Origin: Fasciolopsis buskii
Lineage: Eukaryota; Platyhelminthes; Trematoda; Plagiorchiida; Fasciolidae
Assembly: GCA_008360955.1 (NCBI GenBank)
Contig: LUCM01004079.1
Location: 20,751 to 84,750 of the forward strand
Length of the DNA stretch: 64,000 nucleotides
Direction of reading: 5' to 3'
Positions 47,340-57,400 of this stretch are shown piece by piece (the first letter of the stretch is position 1; each line of letters begins with the position of its first letter). A program made the position numbers and the translations under genes. The notes beneath the pieces are model-generated. The model was not told the origin of the DNA. It saw only the letters and a program-made list of their open reading frames with translations, and searched no databases.

Positions 47340-47970
47340 CAAGCCGAGATGTCCATTCCGGCTTTGTTGAGTACCAATATCCACTCTCTGTTTACGAAGA
47401 TGTCGGATCTGCCCCTCACACTTCAACCACCGACCCATGTTCAAATTTGTGTCATCTGCATAGAAGAATCGTGACTGAACTGGGATATCGCTGATTCACT
47501 CATGTAGATAGATAGCTTCAGCCTCTGCCGGCAGGACAGAGTTTTGGACAAGAAGACTGGAGGCGGTGTTGCAACATACATAAGCTCCTTCTGTTCTGGC
47601 GAGTCCGAAGTTAACTATATGTACCCGCTAAACGTAATTCACTCTTTCGTAATACAGTCCAATCATGGGTTTCATTACCGTAAAAGAACAATTATAACAA
47701 ACCTACATATTGCTCGTTTGAGCTCGTAACACAACATCACATCTTTTTTCGACTATTTTCTAGTATTCGTTGTTCCACTTTTTCAGAATAATCTGCATAA
47801 CCTTGTAGGTGATTTCAACCATGCACCAAACCTACCGCTGATGGTAGTTGATTCGACTGACCTCTGCGTTTCGCCCACCAGAGGCAGCTCCATTTTAGAT
47901 TGAGTTATTACAAATCACCCAGATTTCTTTCCCCTGAAACTGCGTGCTCCAATTTTAACTAGTGATTATT
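47340..47970 (+). pseudogene. LINE endonuclease domain, frame-broken
   Basis: Blocks of the APE-type endonuclease occur in order in different frames. They are LLSTNIHSLFTKMSDLPLTL (about 47365-47425, the first strand and helix), RQDRVLDKKTGGGVATYIS (about 47527-47585), and LVGDFNHAPNLPL (about 47802-47840, the GDFN catalytic block). Last comes TRGSSILD followed by a stop where a codon is expected, then VITNHPDFFPL and SDYC (to about 47970). This enzyme nicks the target DNA to prime reverse transcription. Several indels make it inactive. Confidence 0.7.
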
Positions 47971-48379
47971 GTCTGCTTCTGCTACTCTAGGTTAGCCCTC
48001 CATTCCTTCAGACAAACAAATGAAATCCGAGTTCACTTTTGAAATTTTTCACACAACAATATTACACGTCTTCAGAAATCCCTTTCACTCGTATCTAACT
48101 GTTTCTCTTTTGAACCCCTGCCTAATGACAACGTCAAACATTTCACAGAGACGGCCAACGCAATCTTTGGTACCTGCTGCGCCTCAAGAACACTATTCGT
48201 CTCTACTGGCCGTATCTCCATTCAGAAACTAAAATATCTAGGAAGACGGAAAGAGCACTTTTCTAAATCCCATTGCCAACCTAAAAAAGTTGAAATCAAA
48301 CGCTATGACACTACAGCCGCCAGCTAAATCCTGAATCGTAACAACAACCGATTCCTATGGCAAGGCATTCTACTGTTGT

Positions 48380-49921
48380 GTGGGAAGAAAAATAAATGTG
48401 ATTTGTTCTGTGGATGTCGACAGCATCAATCGTGCTTTTATCCATCCTTCCACTTATACCCCAAATATTCTTGGACAGAGTGATTATATGACAGCTACAA
48501 GATTTTCTAGGGAAGAAGTGCTCGACATTCTGTGCACAAGTCAAATTATCACAGGGATTGGTCCTGACACACTGTCCTCAGCTGTTTTAAGGCATGTTGC
48601 TGTGGCTCTGATGGATGCATTTACTTCTCTAATTAACTCGTCATTAATCTCGTCTTCTACCTCTGACTGTTGGAGACCCGTCACTATTATTCCCATCCCA
48701 AAACTCACCAGTTCTATTGCTTTGGCAAAATGTTTTCACCCCATCACCTTAACATCTTCTGGTCTTAAACTGACAGAGCGTGCCTTACTTAAAGGCGTGC
48801 GTTGTTCTATGTATTCTCGTGATGACCCTTTTCAGTTTGTCTATCAATCTAACAGGTCCATTTTGGACACTGTTGCCTCCTTCGATCACCATATTTGTAA
48901 GTCCTTAAGCGCATCGATGAAATCTGTGCGTTGTGCCTTCCTGGATTATTCGTCGGCATTTGATTCTGTCCCACAGTCTGTTTTACTTTCCAAACTGCAA
49001 ACACTTGGGTATCCCGGTTCTTTATTAGTATGTGTCTCATTACTTTACTTTATTAGCCGAACCCAGTGCACAAGAATGGACGGCAAAACTTCAAAATCGT
49101 TGATTAACAACTCAGGCGAGCTTCAGGGTACTGTTCTTTCACCGTTTCTCTTCTCTACTTACATCAGCCACTTAGCAAGTAACATACTCTATCATCTGTC
49201 CCAGTATGATGATGACGTTGTCCTCTCTCAAGCCGTTTCGAACAACGACGATTGTCAAAGGTTTTCCAACAACCTGCATTCTGTCTACGATTTCTCTGCA
49301 CGAGCTGGTTTAAATCTCAACGTATCTAAATGTTTCGAATGTCTGTTCTCTTTCCCTTGGTCTGCCTACTTATCAGAAGCGCCTTCCATCAATTCAAAAT
49401 CACTTACCAGGGTTGGTTCTGAGAAATACCTAAGAGTTACTATTGATAAAAATCTGAAGCGGATAACTCACATTTCTACCTGTGTAAAGAGTCTCCGTCG
49501 GTTGTCATTTCAAATCAGGAAGCTCCGGCACTACAATGTGAAACAAGGCAAAATCTCTTGATTTGTATTCCAATGTGTTTTCCTAATTCTTCTTTACTAT
49601 TCTCCCGTCATTTTCCCTAGCTTTCTTGAAAAGAACTTTAAGCTTTTTCGCCAGGGACTATCAATTATTAGCCGAGTGTCCTTCATACCACCAACTGAAT
49701 CATCCCGAAATCCATGTGATCAGCACTTATCAGCATGTGAGAAATTTGCTCACAAAATTCTTTCTGATTCCACGCATCCTCTGGACACCGATCTTTCAAA
49801 GTGCCACTCTTATAATTCAGCACGATCTGCTTTTGCTCCATATCGTGCAGAATTAAAAATCATGGAAACTTCACTGCCTCATATGCAGCTCGAATTCCGA
49901 CAAATACTGGCCGTGTTTTAG
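48380..49921 (+). pseudogene. CR1-like reverse transcriptase with one premature stop
   Basis: The open part is 48380-49558. It includes the N-terminal RT blocks missing from the other copy (GIGPDTLSSAVLRH, then CWRPVTIIPIPK), motif A FLDYSSAFDSVP, motif B QGTVLSPFLF and motif C YDDDVVLSQ. A TGA at 49559-49561 replaces the CGA of the minus-strand copy; beyond it the same protein continues to a stop near 49921 (LPHMQLEFRQILAVF). Around 49036 two compensating indels change about ten residues relative to the other copy. The first codon of the open frame (48380) is GTG and is not a real start. Confidence 0.85.
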
Positions 49922-50068
49922 TCCAGTTCCCTAGCAACTTATCGTAATGTGCTCTGATTACTCCTCGACGAATTATTTCCACATTTTTACAAGGTGACGA
50001 TTGTTAGTCTTTTCTTCTACTTAATTTTGCCCTCACGTTTTTCGCTCAGAATTTGACGTTATTTTTTG

Positions 50069-50105
50069 TATAACACAATACAATACAATACAATACAATG
50101 CAACA
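50069..50105 (+). repeat. (ACAAT)n tail of CR1-like LINE
   Basis: Imperfect tandem ACAAT units immediately follow the LINE 3' UTR. They mark the 3' end of the insertion and indicate its orientation. Confidence 0.8.
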
Positions 50106-50110
50106 CAATA

Positions 50111-51336
50111 ACTGTAATTTTCGGACTTATGATGCGCAAGGGGTCATTCTCTTGGGCGATGAATAAGTTGCTCATGGGAACACTTTGCCTAGAGACATTT
50201 GTGATAGTTCCGTAATTTGAGTGGAAAATGGCAATATGGCAAGCAATTTGGAAATGCACTTCATAAATCTTTTTGTGCACCACGTTTGAATCTGATAGGC
50301 CTACGAATTTATATGGATAATCGTAATCGGAAAGAATGTTCGACCGTCGAAGTCAGTTTTCTAAAGTCAGAACATTGACTCTAATGTTGGATCTGTTTGG
50401 ACAATCTGTACAGTTTTACAAAATATATTTACAAAAATGCCACGAGATCTATAAGATGGTGAGGAAACTCAACGTAGATTCGGTCGTGACTTGTTTACGG
50501 CCTAGATTCTATTATCCCCTCGATGTGGAAATTGAAATACGTAGTGAAAGGCTGCACAAAATTTCGTGTTCCCACACCGCTGCAGATTTGCCGGTTTGCT
50601 GGTCTGAATAAAGCGGCAACAAGAACAACGAGAACGACACACGGGCTACTGATCAATTTTCTTCCCATATTTGGTGTCCATTGAAATCATAGAAACGAAG
50701 TTACAGAAAGTATACAACGTCTCGATATAACGGTATCAGTGATTGCTATTTTTTAATAAATGAGTGAACAATTCTAACAAAAACCTCAGTTTTCTGTCCA
50801 TAAAATGCGAAAAATAATAATGCAAAACCATCTGTCATAGATTATCATCACCGTTCATTCGGAAACACCTGTGCGTAAGTAAATACTGCCATGTGCCATG
50901 TATAACGAAAATCGGACCAATCTGTTCACCAGGTTTTTCTTTTTGCCGAATGGGATTTTTCAATGTCGCGTAGACGCTGTCATCCAAAAAGTTGCTTGGA
51001 ATTTCGGTCTAATCGCAAATACAGCTACCTATATGACGGAATGGGTGCCACGATTTATGCGTCCGTGATAGGAACATGTGCCGGACAAACTTTGCCGGAA
51101 TTGAAATCTGAAATCTAAATGTGCAAATGTACACTATACATTTCTATATCTAATTCCTTGCAACTTTTCAGTCACTAATTCAGCGTGTGACTGTCTTGAA
51201 AGAGCTAATTTTTACAAAAAGACGATCTTAAAAACATTTGAATATTAGCCCAATTCTTATTCGCCCTAATAGCAAATTATCTCACAGAATGAGGAAAGTG
51301 ATGTTGTATTAGGATATGTAGACTCAGTATTATCTG
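50111..51336. other. Gene-poor stretch
   Basis: The plus-strand frame 50336-50611 (91 codons) has no recognisable domain. I see no repeat. Confidence 0.45.
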
Positions 51337-51432
51337 AATGAGTGAAAGAATTTCCTCGGACGCACACAGTCGATTTAGTGGTTACTGCTGCTTGTCACGT
51401 ATGCGCACCCGATACTCTGTTGTTCAAACATT
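51337..51432 (+). repeat. R3 repeat copy 3
   Basis: GAATTTCCTCGGACGCACAC, TTACTGCTGCTTGTCACG, TATGCGCACCCGATACTCTG and TTGTTCAAACATTC align in order with copies 1 and 2. Class unknown. Confidence 0.55.
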
Positions 51433-52294
51433 CTTACGCTTGTACACTCCAAAATGGTGAGTCATAGGAGAACCTAATCCAAAAGGCGAGACTTTTACTC
51501 GGTACTTCGTTAAAGAGTCAACAGTAGAATCACAGCCTTGGTTTGCTGTTAAGTTTCTCGCCAAATGGACTTAGCCAACTGTTAGAACGCATGCTGGGGA
51601 CACATACCCGACGAGCGGCAGCAATCGTGCAACCCGTTAAGCTTCTTGGAAAATTTTGTTCATTCTTCACCATACTACTGACAGTTCACGTCTATTTTGG
51701 TAGCATTCTGTCCTCGTTCCTGAGGTTGGCTCAAACCAAGGGGCAAACGTTTGCCAACCAATTACAGTCGTGATTCTTCTGGAGACTCTTCGACGAAGAG
51801 CTTCCATGCGCACTCCTGATGCTACAGATTCGATTTTAGTGCAATATAAGTAGACCCGCAACAACCACGGACGATCACACAGGACAATACATTGAAAGTT
51901 CTGAAGTAGACACAATATCGATTAGAAGCAGCTTTAGCCCGTCACGAAGTAAGTCCATCATAAAAATAGAGAGAAGTCACGGGACGGGGGATCAGCAACG
52001 TATCATTTACCTTTTGAAATAGGCACATCGGGGTTCATACATTTTGTGGGGACATTCAAAGTTCCGTTGTCACTTCATCTGAACAATCTTTGTCCAAATG
52101 GTTTTGTGATCTGCTGAATTGTTCTTCAAGATCTCCCTTGTGCATCAGACCTTCAAGACCCTGATGATAGAGAGAAAATAGAACCAGATTAGGAGAAATT
52201 TAATTTGAAATTCTTGCATTTATTCCATCCTCCTTCCAGTAGTACATAGCTCCTAAAACTTGACCATATAATAAATAACCAAAGATTATGGGGA
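51433..52294. other. Short gene-poor stretch
   Basis: Opposed small frames 51543-51773 (plus) and 51667-51915 (minus) overlap and have no recognisable feature. Confidence 0.45.
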
Positions 52295-52806
52295 ACATGT
52301 TATTAGTAGGAGACTGAATGTTTGCATGAAATAATTCACCATGTGCTATCAACTCATCACTAAGAAACCATGGGAGCATTGTGCAGATGTTTCAACCTTG
52401 TAAGGAATCATCGGCAATGCACATCCACCAGGCCCGAACTGGAACGCGAACCCGAACAAGGACGAAAGATCCTGAATCGAACGCCTTAACCATTATGCTA
52501 CCGGGAAGGCTCCGAACGGTTTGTTGAACTTCACCACATGATGACGATACAACTATCCGTCACTGATTTGCACAGCCACGGACCGCTAGCACACAACAAT
52601 CGACCCTTACTGATAGATGACTTCTCTGCAGGTAGCCTAAGTACGACGAAGGCTTTGGATATGACCTACAGAGTTTAATCACTTGGTACATGTTGGTAGT
52701 AGGAAACTGAATGTTTTCATGTATGACGTTCAACAAGAATGTGCAGTGCTTCCATGGTTTCTTTATGGTGAGTTCAGTGATGATATCACATGGTGAATTA
52801 TTTCGT
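52295..52806 (-). mobile_element. H element copy D (terminally redundant unit plus inverted fragment)
   Basis: A full unit in reverse orientation is bounded at both ends by the same roughly 30-base sequence (ACATGTTATTAGTAGGAG at 52295 and ACATGTTGGTAGTAGGAA at 52688, period 393 bp). It is followed by about 75 bp of the unit's ribozyme-side end in inverted orientation (52730-52806), so both outer ends read toward TGAAATAATTCACCA. The tRNA-like part remains recognisable. The main hammerhead (52376-52420) has one core change. Confidence 0.75.
52376..52420 (-). ncRNA. Hammerhead ribozyme with one core mutation (H element copy D)
   Basis: Compared with copies B and C the core CTGATGA is CCGATGA (U4 to C), which should abolish activity. 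Stem I is GCATTG/CAATGC instead of GCACTG/CAGTGC: both strands changed and pairing is kept. Stem III (AC/GC) is weakened, and the cleavage residue is still A. Confidence 0.65.
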
Positions 52807-55800
52807 GGGGGAAAAACTGATTACGGCAACCCGCTGGATTTTGTTCGGATCCACAGGAGTCTGCTCTGCTAGCAATCAGTCACGTTTGGCTAAGAGAAAT
52901 ATAAGAATAACAGCTCTCTAAAATTGTTATCGTCTTTTTCAGCTAATATGGGTATCTCGATAACCGTGGACGAATCGATGAGAATCGACAGAGTAAAAAG
53001 TGGCGGGCTGAATAATGATGACTTCTGTTTGGTTAATTAGTTGGACGTGTTATTCTAATTCTTGAATTCATTACGGCATGTGAGAAAATTTCAGATAGTT
53101 GTTGTTACCCAATGAGGTGCAATTTCGGGTAATGCCTGTTTGATATTTTATGTCTGAGTGACATAACCCAATATAACAGATTACGCGCCGATAATATACA
53201 GTTTTATTTTGAGCGGTCTCACTTCAGAGGAACTGGATGCACAAGAAATATTACGTCCACGACTTTTGAAGAGTGTTCCGTGTTTGCCCATTCTACAAAA
53301 CCAAACTTTATAACTAGTCACTCCTATGAAAGATGTCTGTGTAACTCTTGTTGATTGCAGATGAATTCAGACCGCGGCAGTTTAAGTGAGGAAGTACACA
53401 ACTGTGGATGTCATTGGATTCCCTAATTTCCGCGGGTATAGTCTTACCATTGAAATACATGCTAACGCAGCTGGCCCGATAAAGATCGGTGGGCGGCATT
53501 TTTGCATGCATTCTAATCAAATGAACACGGAAGCTTTCCTATTGTTTTGATTAGCCCTTTAATTGTTGGTTGACGAAGTTAGTGAACAATGTTGGTCCAC
53601 CCAAGGTGGCATACGAAATGATGTTATGAAGTGCTTCCCAAACCTCTTCAGGAATGAATCACTGAACTCTGACTAACTTCCGGGACTTAATGATTTTGCC
53701 CCCCCTTTGAATTTCATCTAAAAAGGCTCTATTGGCCATACGGGCATCAAAATAACTACCATAAGACGGTATCCACTGATTATTGTAACAGACCAGCTAG
53801 AATTTCGAATTTTCACGTTATACCTTGAGGAAATTTCAGTAAGTCCTATCGGAGCATCTTATAGTAGTAAACACAACGATATGTACACGCTGAGTACGGT
53901 CAGTTACCGGAGAAGGGGCGGGGGTTCAGCGTAGGGAGTAACACTTGGGCAGAGTGTTTTTACGAAGCTGCTTTTTTATTCTCATTCTCTCGGATGACGG
54001 ACGCTCAAAAACCTTGATCAGGGTGAAACCAAAACCAAACTGGACTACTTAGGTTTGGAATCCTCTATGTGTCTCCATGTGCTGTACCGAAAACCCGTAT
54101 CCTGCAGTGTGAGAATTGAGAGCCAAAAATTTGGGATATGACTCCAAATGCGGTCATTCTCAGTAAGCTGAAACTGTTTGCTATCGTTTGAACTGCACAA
54201 ATCCTGGTCCACGTGGATTCTATGGACGCGTTTGTCTCGAAAACAATGCGCGCTAACTACTGCTCTTATCATGATTTTACTTTGTTTTGCTCCTCCACTT
54301 CAGGATGAACTAGCATCATCAAATGACGAAATTCCGAGTTCGTTTGAAAGGGAAAAAAAGGATTTTTGCGTTTAACGGCACCGACTGGTTGACTTACCGT
54401 CAACTACAACCGCACGTGAGCAAAGAAAGGTAGACACGATGAACCAAAATGCATTCGTCTTAATGGATTCCATTTAAGCATCCCGGTCGAATTTCAAAAG
54501 TTAGGTTTCCTTCCTCTGGTACATCCAAGTAATCTAACAGATATGATAAACTAGGGATGCAAATTCTTGAGAGACATAATAGTAGCCGTGCATGGCCTGG
54601 CAACCCTTGTTCTCCAGACACACATGTTAGGTTTGAGTAATTACTGACATACATGTAAATTCCTTTGTATTTTACAGAAATAGTTCACGTGATTATCACG
54701 GCAGACTGTGCTGTACAGGAAGTTAATGAACGATTGGAGATTTTCGGAACTCATCAAACACGGAGAGGTTTTAACAAATCATACACGACAAAGTAGCTTG
54801 TTGCCGACAAATCAAACCGAACAATTCGGAACTCACGCGAACGAATGTGCGATCGCGGAAAGCAACTATGGACGTATTTTGCATGGTATTACACGGTTGA
54901 CACGTCCGGTGTTAGGCTGGCTTGCTCCGGCTGAAAGTGATCGCACACGGCCACCGGCACTTCTTTGTATGTAAAGTCAAATTCTTGTCTAATTTCTTCC
55001 AGGCAAATGTCGTATTCTACAATAAAATTAATCAATCGCGGCGGACTCCGTTCTTGCTTGGAGTTGAAATTCACCTTATGCTAACTTGCATTACATTCAT
55101 TGTTTATCGCCTCTACCCGGCGCTTCGGTTGTGGAACTCGTTTTAAAATCACGTGACAAACAAATGGTACACTTCCACACTATGATCCGAACACATTTGG
55201 AAAGGGTTGTTTTTGATCAGTCCCTCAAATTTGTCGAAAGAACACGAATTGTAACTTTTAGCAGACAGTTGTTAGGCCAAACAGACCGGCTGGTTGAGAT
55301 GGATTTCGTATAAATTCCAGTAAAATGATTCATAAATTTTTGTAAGTTGACTGGAACTATATCACCATCTACGAGAGGAATAATTTTGACAGTATATTGC
55401 CCGAGATTATTAGTGAGTAACTGACAGGAACTGCTTGGTTTCGACTCTGATTGAGACGATGATAAAGCAAAAGTCAAATATGCCCAGACCAGGAAAGACA
55501 AACGAAAACCAAAAGCAACGTCACACTGGAAGTACTGATTTGTGGGCGTGTATTTATAGCACACTGTGGTTTTTGCTTATTCCATGCCAAATTAGGTACA
55601 TACGAGTTCTGGAAGTCGAAAAAAACTAAAGTAAACCTTCGTTTCGATGTATTCTGATAGATAGGTAAGGCACAAATCGCGCACTCAGATATGTAAAGTT
55701 CGTGGGCTGCTACTCGCGTGGAAAATTTACTGTCTGACTGAAAATGGAAGCACGATTCAGTCTGGTGGTTGTCAACCTGTTTCGTATGGCTACGTCAAAA

Positions 55801-57038
55801 TAGGATGGCGAACCCACGCAGCGGTGGTGAGCAGGAACAGGTGCCTTGTGAATTTACCGCATTATGTGGCGAACGGTGAAGCCAGACTGATTGCTAGTCA
55901 GTCCAGTGATAACAGAATCAATCGCTTTTCATGCAGCTATACCAAACTAACCTGACTTATATGCGGACATTTACGGGTTTACGACTGCCCAAAATTTAAT
56001 TTCACCAAAAGCCTACGTCGAGACAAATATAATGAAGTATTGGCCGGACAAATCTTTTTTTTTTTGACACCTTATATGCAAGGAATCTGATCGGTTAGAA
56101 GAGAAATAGGTAAATGTATATGAGAAAGAAACTATAGCAAAATCGTAGGTTTAGAAATGTATAGGGACGGAGAACGGAATTAATAATCTTATTGAATGGG
56201 CTGGATAAGTACCGGATCGAAGGGCCACGGGATCTCCTAGTGCCACGCTTGTGAAATAGTGTCCGTTTGAGGCGACATTGGGAAGGAATACTTGACAAAT
56301 CGATTTTGGGAAAAAAGTGATAAGCTCAGCAATCTTAAGGTCACGGCTTCTGCTGTCGGTGGATACGGTGTGCAAACGTTTTTAATAAATTCCGTGATAG
56401 CTTTTAGATCACTGCAAAAGCATTTTTGTCGCTTTAGTTAGTCCGTATTTGTTGAGCGTGGGACAAGAGCACAGTGAGTCGTTTGACTTATTCCCGGGAT
56501 AAATCAAGTCGTCATGTGTTCTTTGATTCTTCGATACATCCACCTGATCGTCCTGCCGACAAAACACGCCGAAGGGGGAACAAACGGAAATATAATCATC
56601 GAACATATAAAAAAGAGAGAATTCATCTGAGATATCCATGTGAAAATGGATCGGCACTTAAAAAGAACGCGTAATATGAGACAGAAGATTTTGAAGAAAT
56701 CTTAATTCCCGGTCTTTTTGTCACTGACTTACCTATTCAATGCTAGTTGAATTGCAGTCATAGGTTTATATCCTCCTGTAAGGCGATGAATACAAATGTT
56801 CCGTTGACTATCTGTGGTAGATTCTTCTGAATGATGCTTTATCGGCAACCGTTTGTCAGGATTTTGTTTGATGGACTCCAATGCAGAAGGAAAGCTATCT
56901 CTATGTACCTGTGCGTATGTGCACTTTGAATTGTGTGACGGGTGAGAGGTTAGTTGTCCTTCATGTCATGCGCCGCGTGGCAACACATGACTAAGCTCTC
57001 CTGTCACAAAGATTAGAGTACACACACGCAAAGACACA

Positions 57039-57042
<4 letters not shown>
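52807..57042. other. Gene-poor stretch
   Basis: Frames at 54708-54974 (plus), 55086-55313 (plus) and 55217-55564 (minus, 115 codons) have no recognisable domains. A T11-12 run lies at about 56056-56067. No member of the repeat families was found. Confidence 0.45.

Positions 57043-57072
<30 letters not shown>
57043..57072. repeat. (CA)n microsatellite
   Basis: Thirty bases of CA dinucleotide immediately precede the fourth PAL element copy. Confidence 0.9.
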
Positions 57073-57076
<4 letters not shown>

Positions 57077-57112
57077 GCCTATTGTCCATTGGCATGTGAA
57101 CGTTATTTGACT

Positions 57113-57400
57113 GCAAAACTTGCCCTGAGAAAGACTACCTACGGTAATCGAACCGTTGGTGAATTACATCTACCGAAAAAGCGATGGCCAAGCGGATAAG
57201 GTCGTGGACTCGAATCTTCCCACTGCCTGTCCACTTCTTCACTTAGAGGCTCTCTGTTGGTCGCAGCCTGTTTCTTGAAAAATGGTGTACATGGTTGCCT
57301 CATTAATGAAGGAAGTAAAAGAAAAACGATAAAAGATCACTCACAATGAAAACCAATAGACGGGGCATTAATTTTTTGGTATACTCTACGTCGTTCGGTC
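57113..57400 (+). mobile_element. PAL element copy 4, split by a nested tSINE
   Basis: The forward arm (57113-57171: CTTGCCCTGAGAAAGACTACC and GAACCGTTGGTGAATTACATC) and the 3' tail (57337-57400: CACTCACAATGAAAACCAAT through CGTCGTTCGGTC) match copies 2 and 3. They are separated by the tSINE at 57180-57336. The inverted 5' arm found in the other copies is absent, so this copy is 5' truncated at the fold. About 30 bp of the arm-tail junction seen at 18241-18265 is missing at the insertion point. Confidence 0.75.
57180..57336 (+). repeat. tSINE copy 6 (nested in a PAL element)
   Basis: The A-box region CGATGGCCAAGCGGATAAGG is intact. About 20 bp of the head before the B-box remnant (ACTCGAATCTTCC) are deleted, and the body and tail (CATTAATGAAGGAAG, A-rich end) are diverged. 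Its position inside PAL copy 4 shows that tSINE was active after that PAL insertion. Confidence 0.75.

Larger units (their letters stand above)
47340..50110 (+). mobile_element. CR1-like LINE, longer copy (endonuclease to 3' tail)
   Basis: In order on the plus strand there is a decayed apurinic-type endonuclease (47340-47970), a linker, the reverse transcriptase (48400-49921), a short 3' UTR (CTAGCAACTTATCGTAATG) and a tail of five or so ACAAT units (50069-50105), a usual 3' signature of CR1-like LINEs. It is the longest LINE copy here. Frames are broken in the endonuclease and once in the RT, so it is not autonomous. The nucleotide sequence is very similar to the copy at 33515-34865 over the shared part. 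Confidence 0.85.

Noticed and set aside
48849..49040. Minus-strand frame within the CR1-like LINE
   Set aside because: Antisense shadow of the RT coding sequence.
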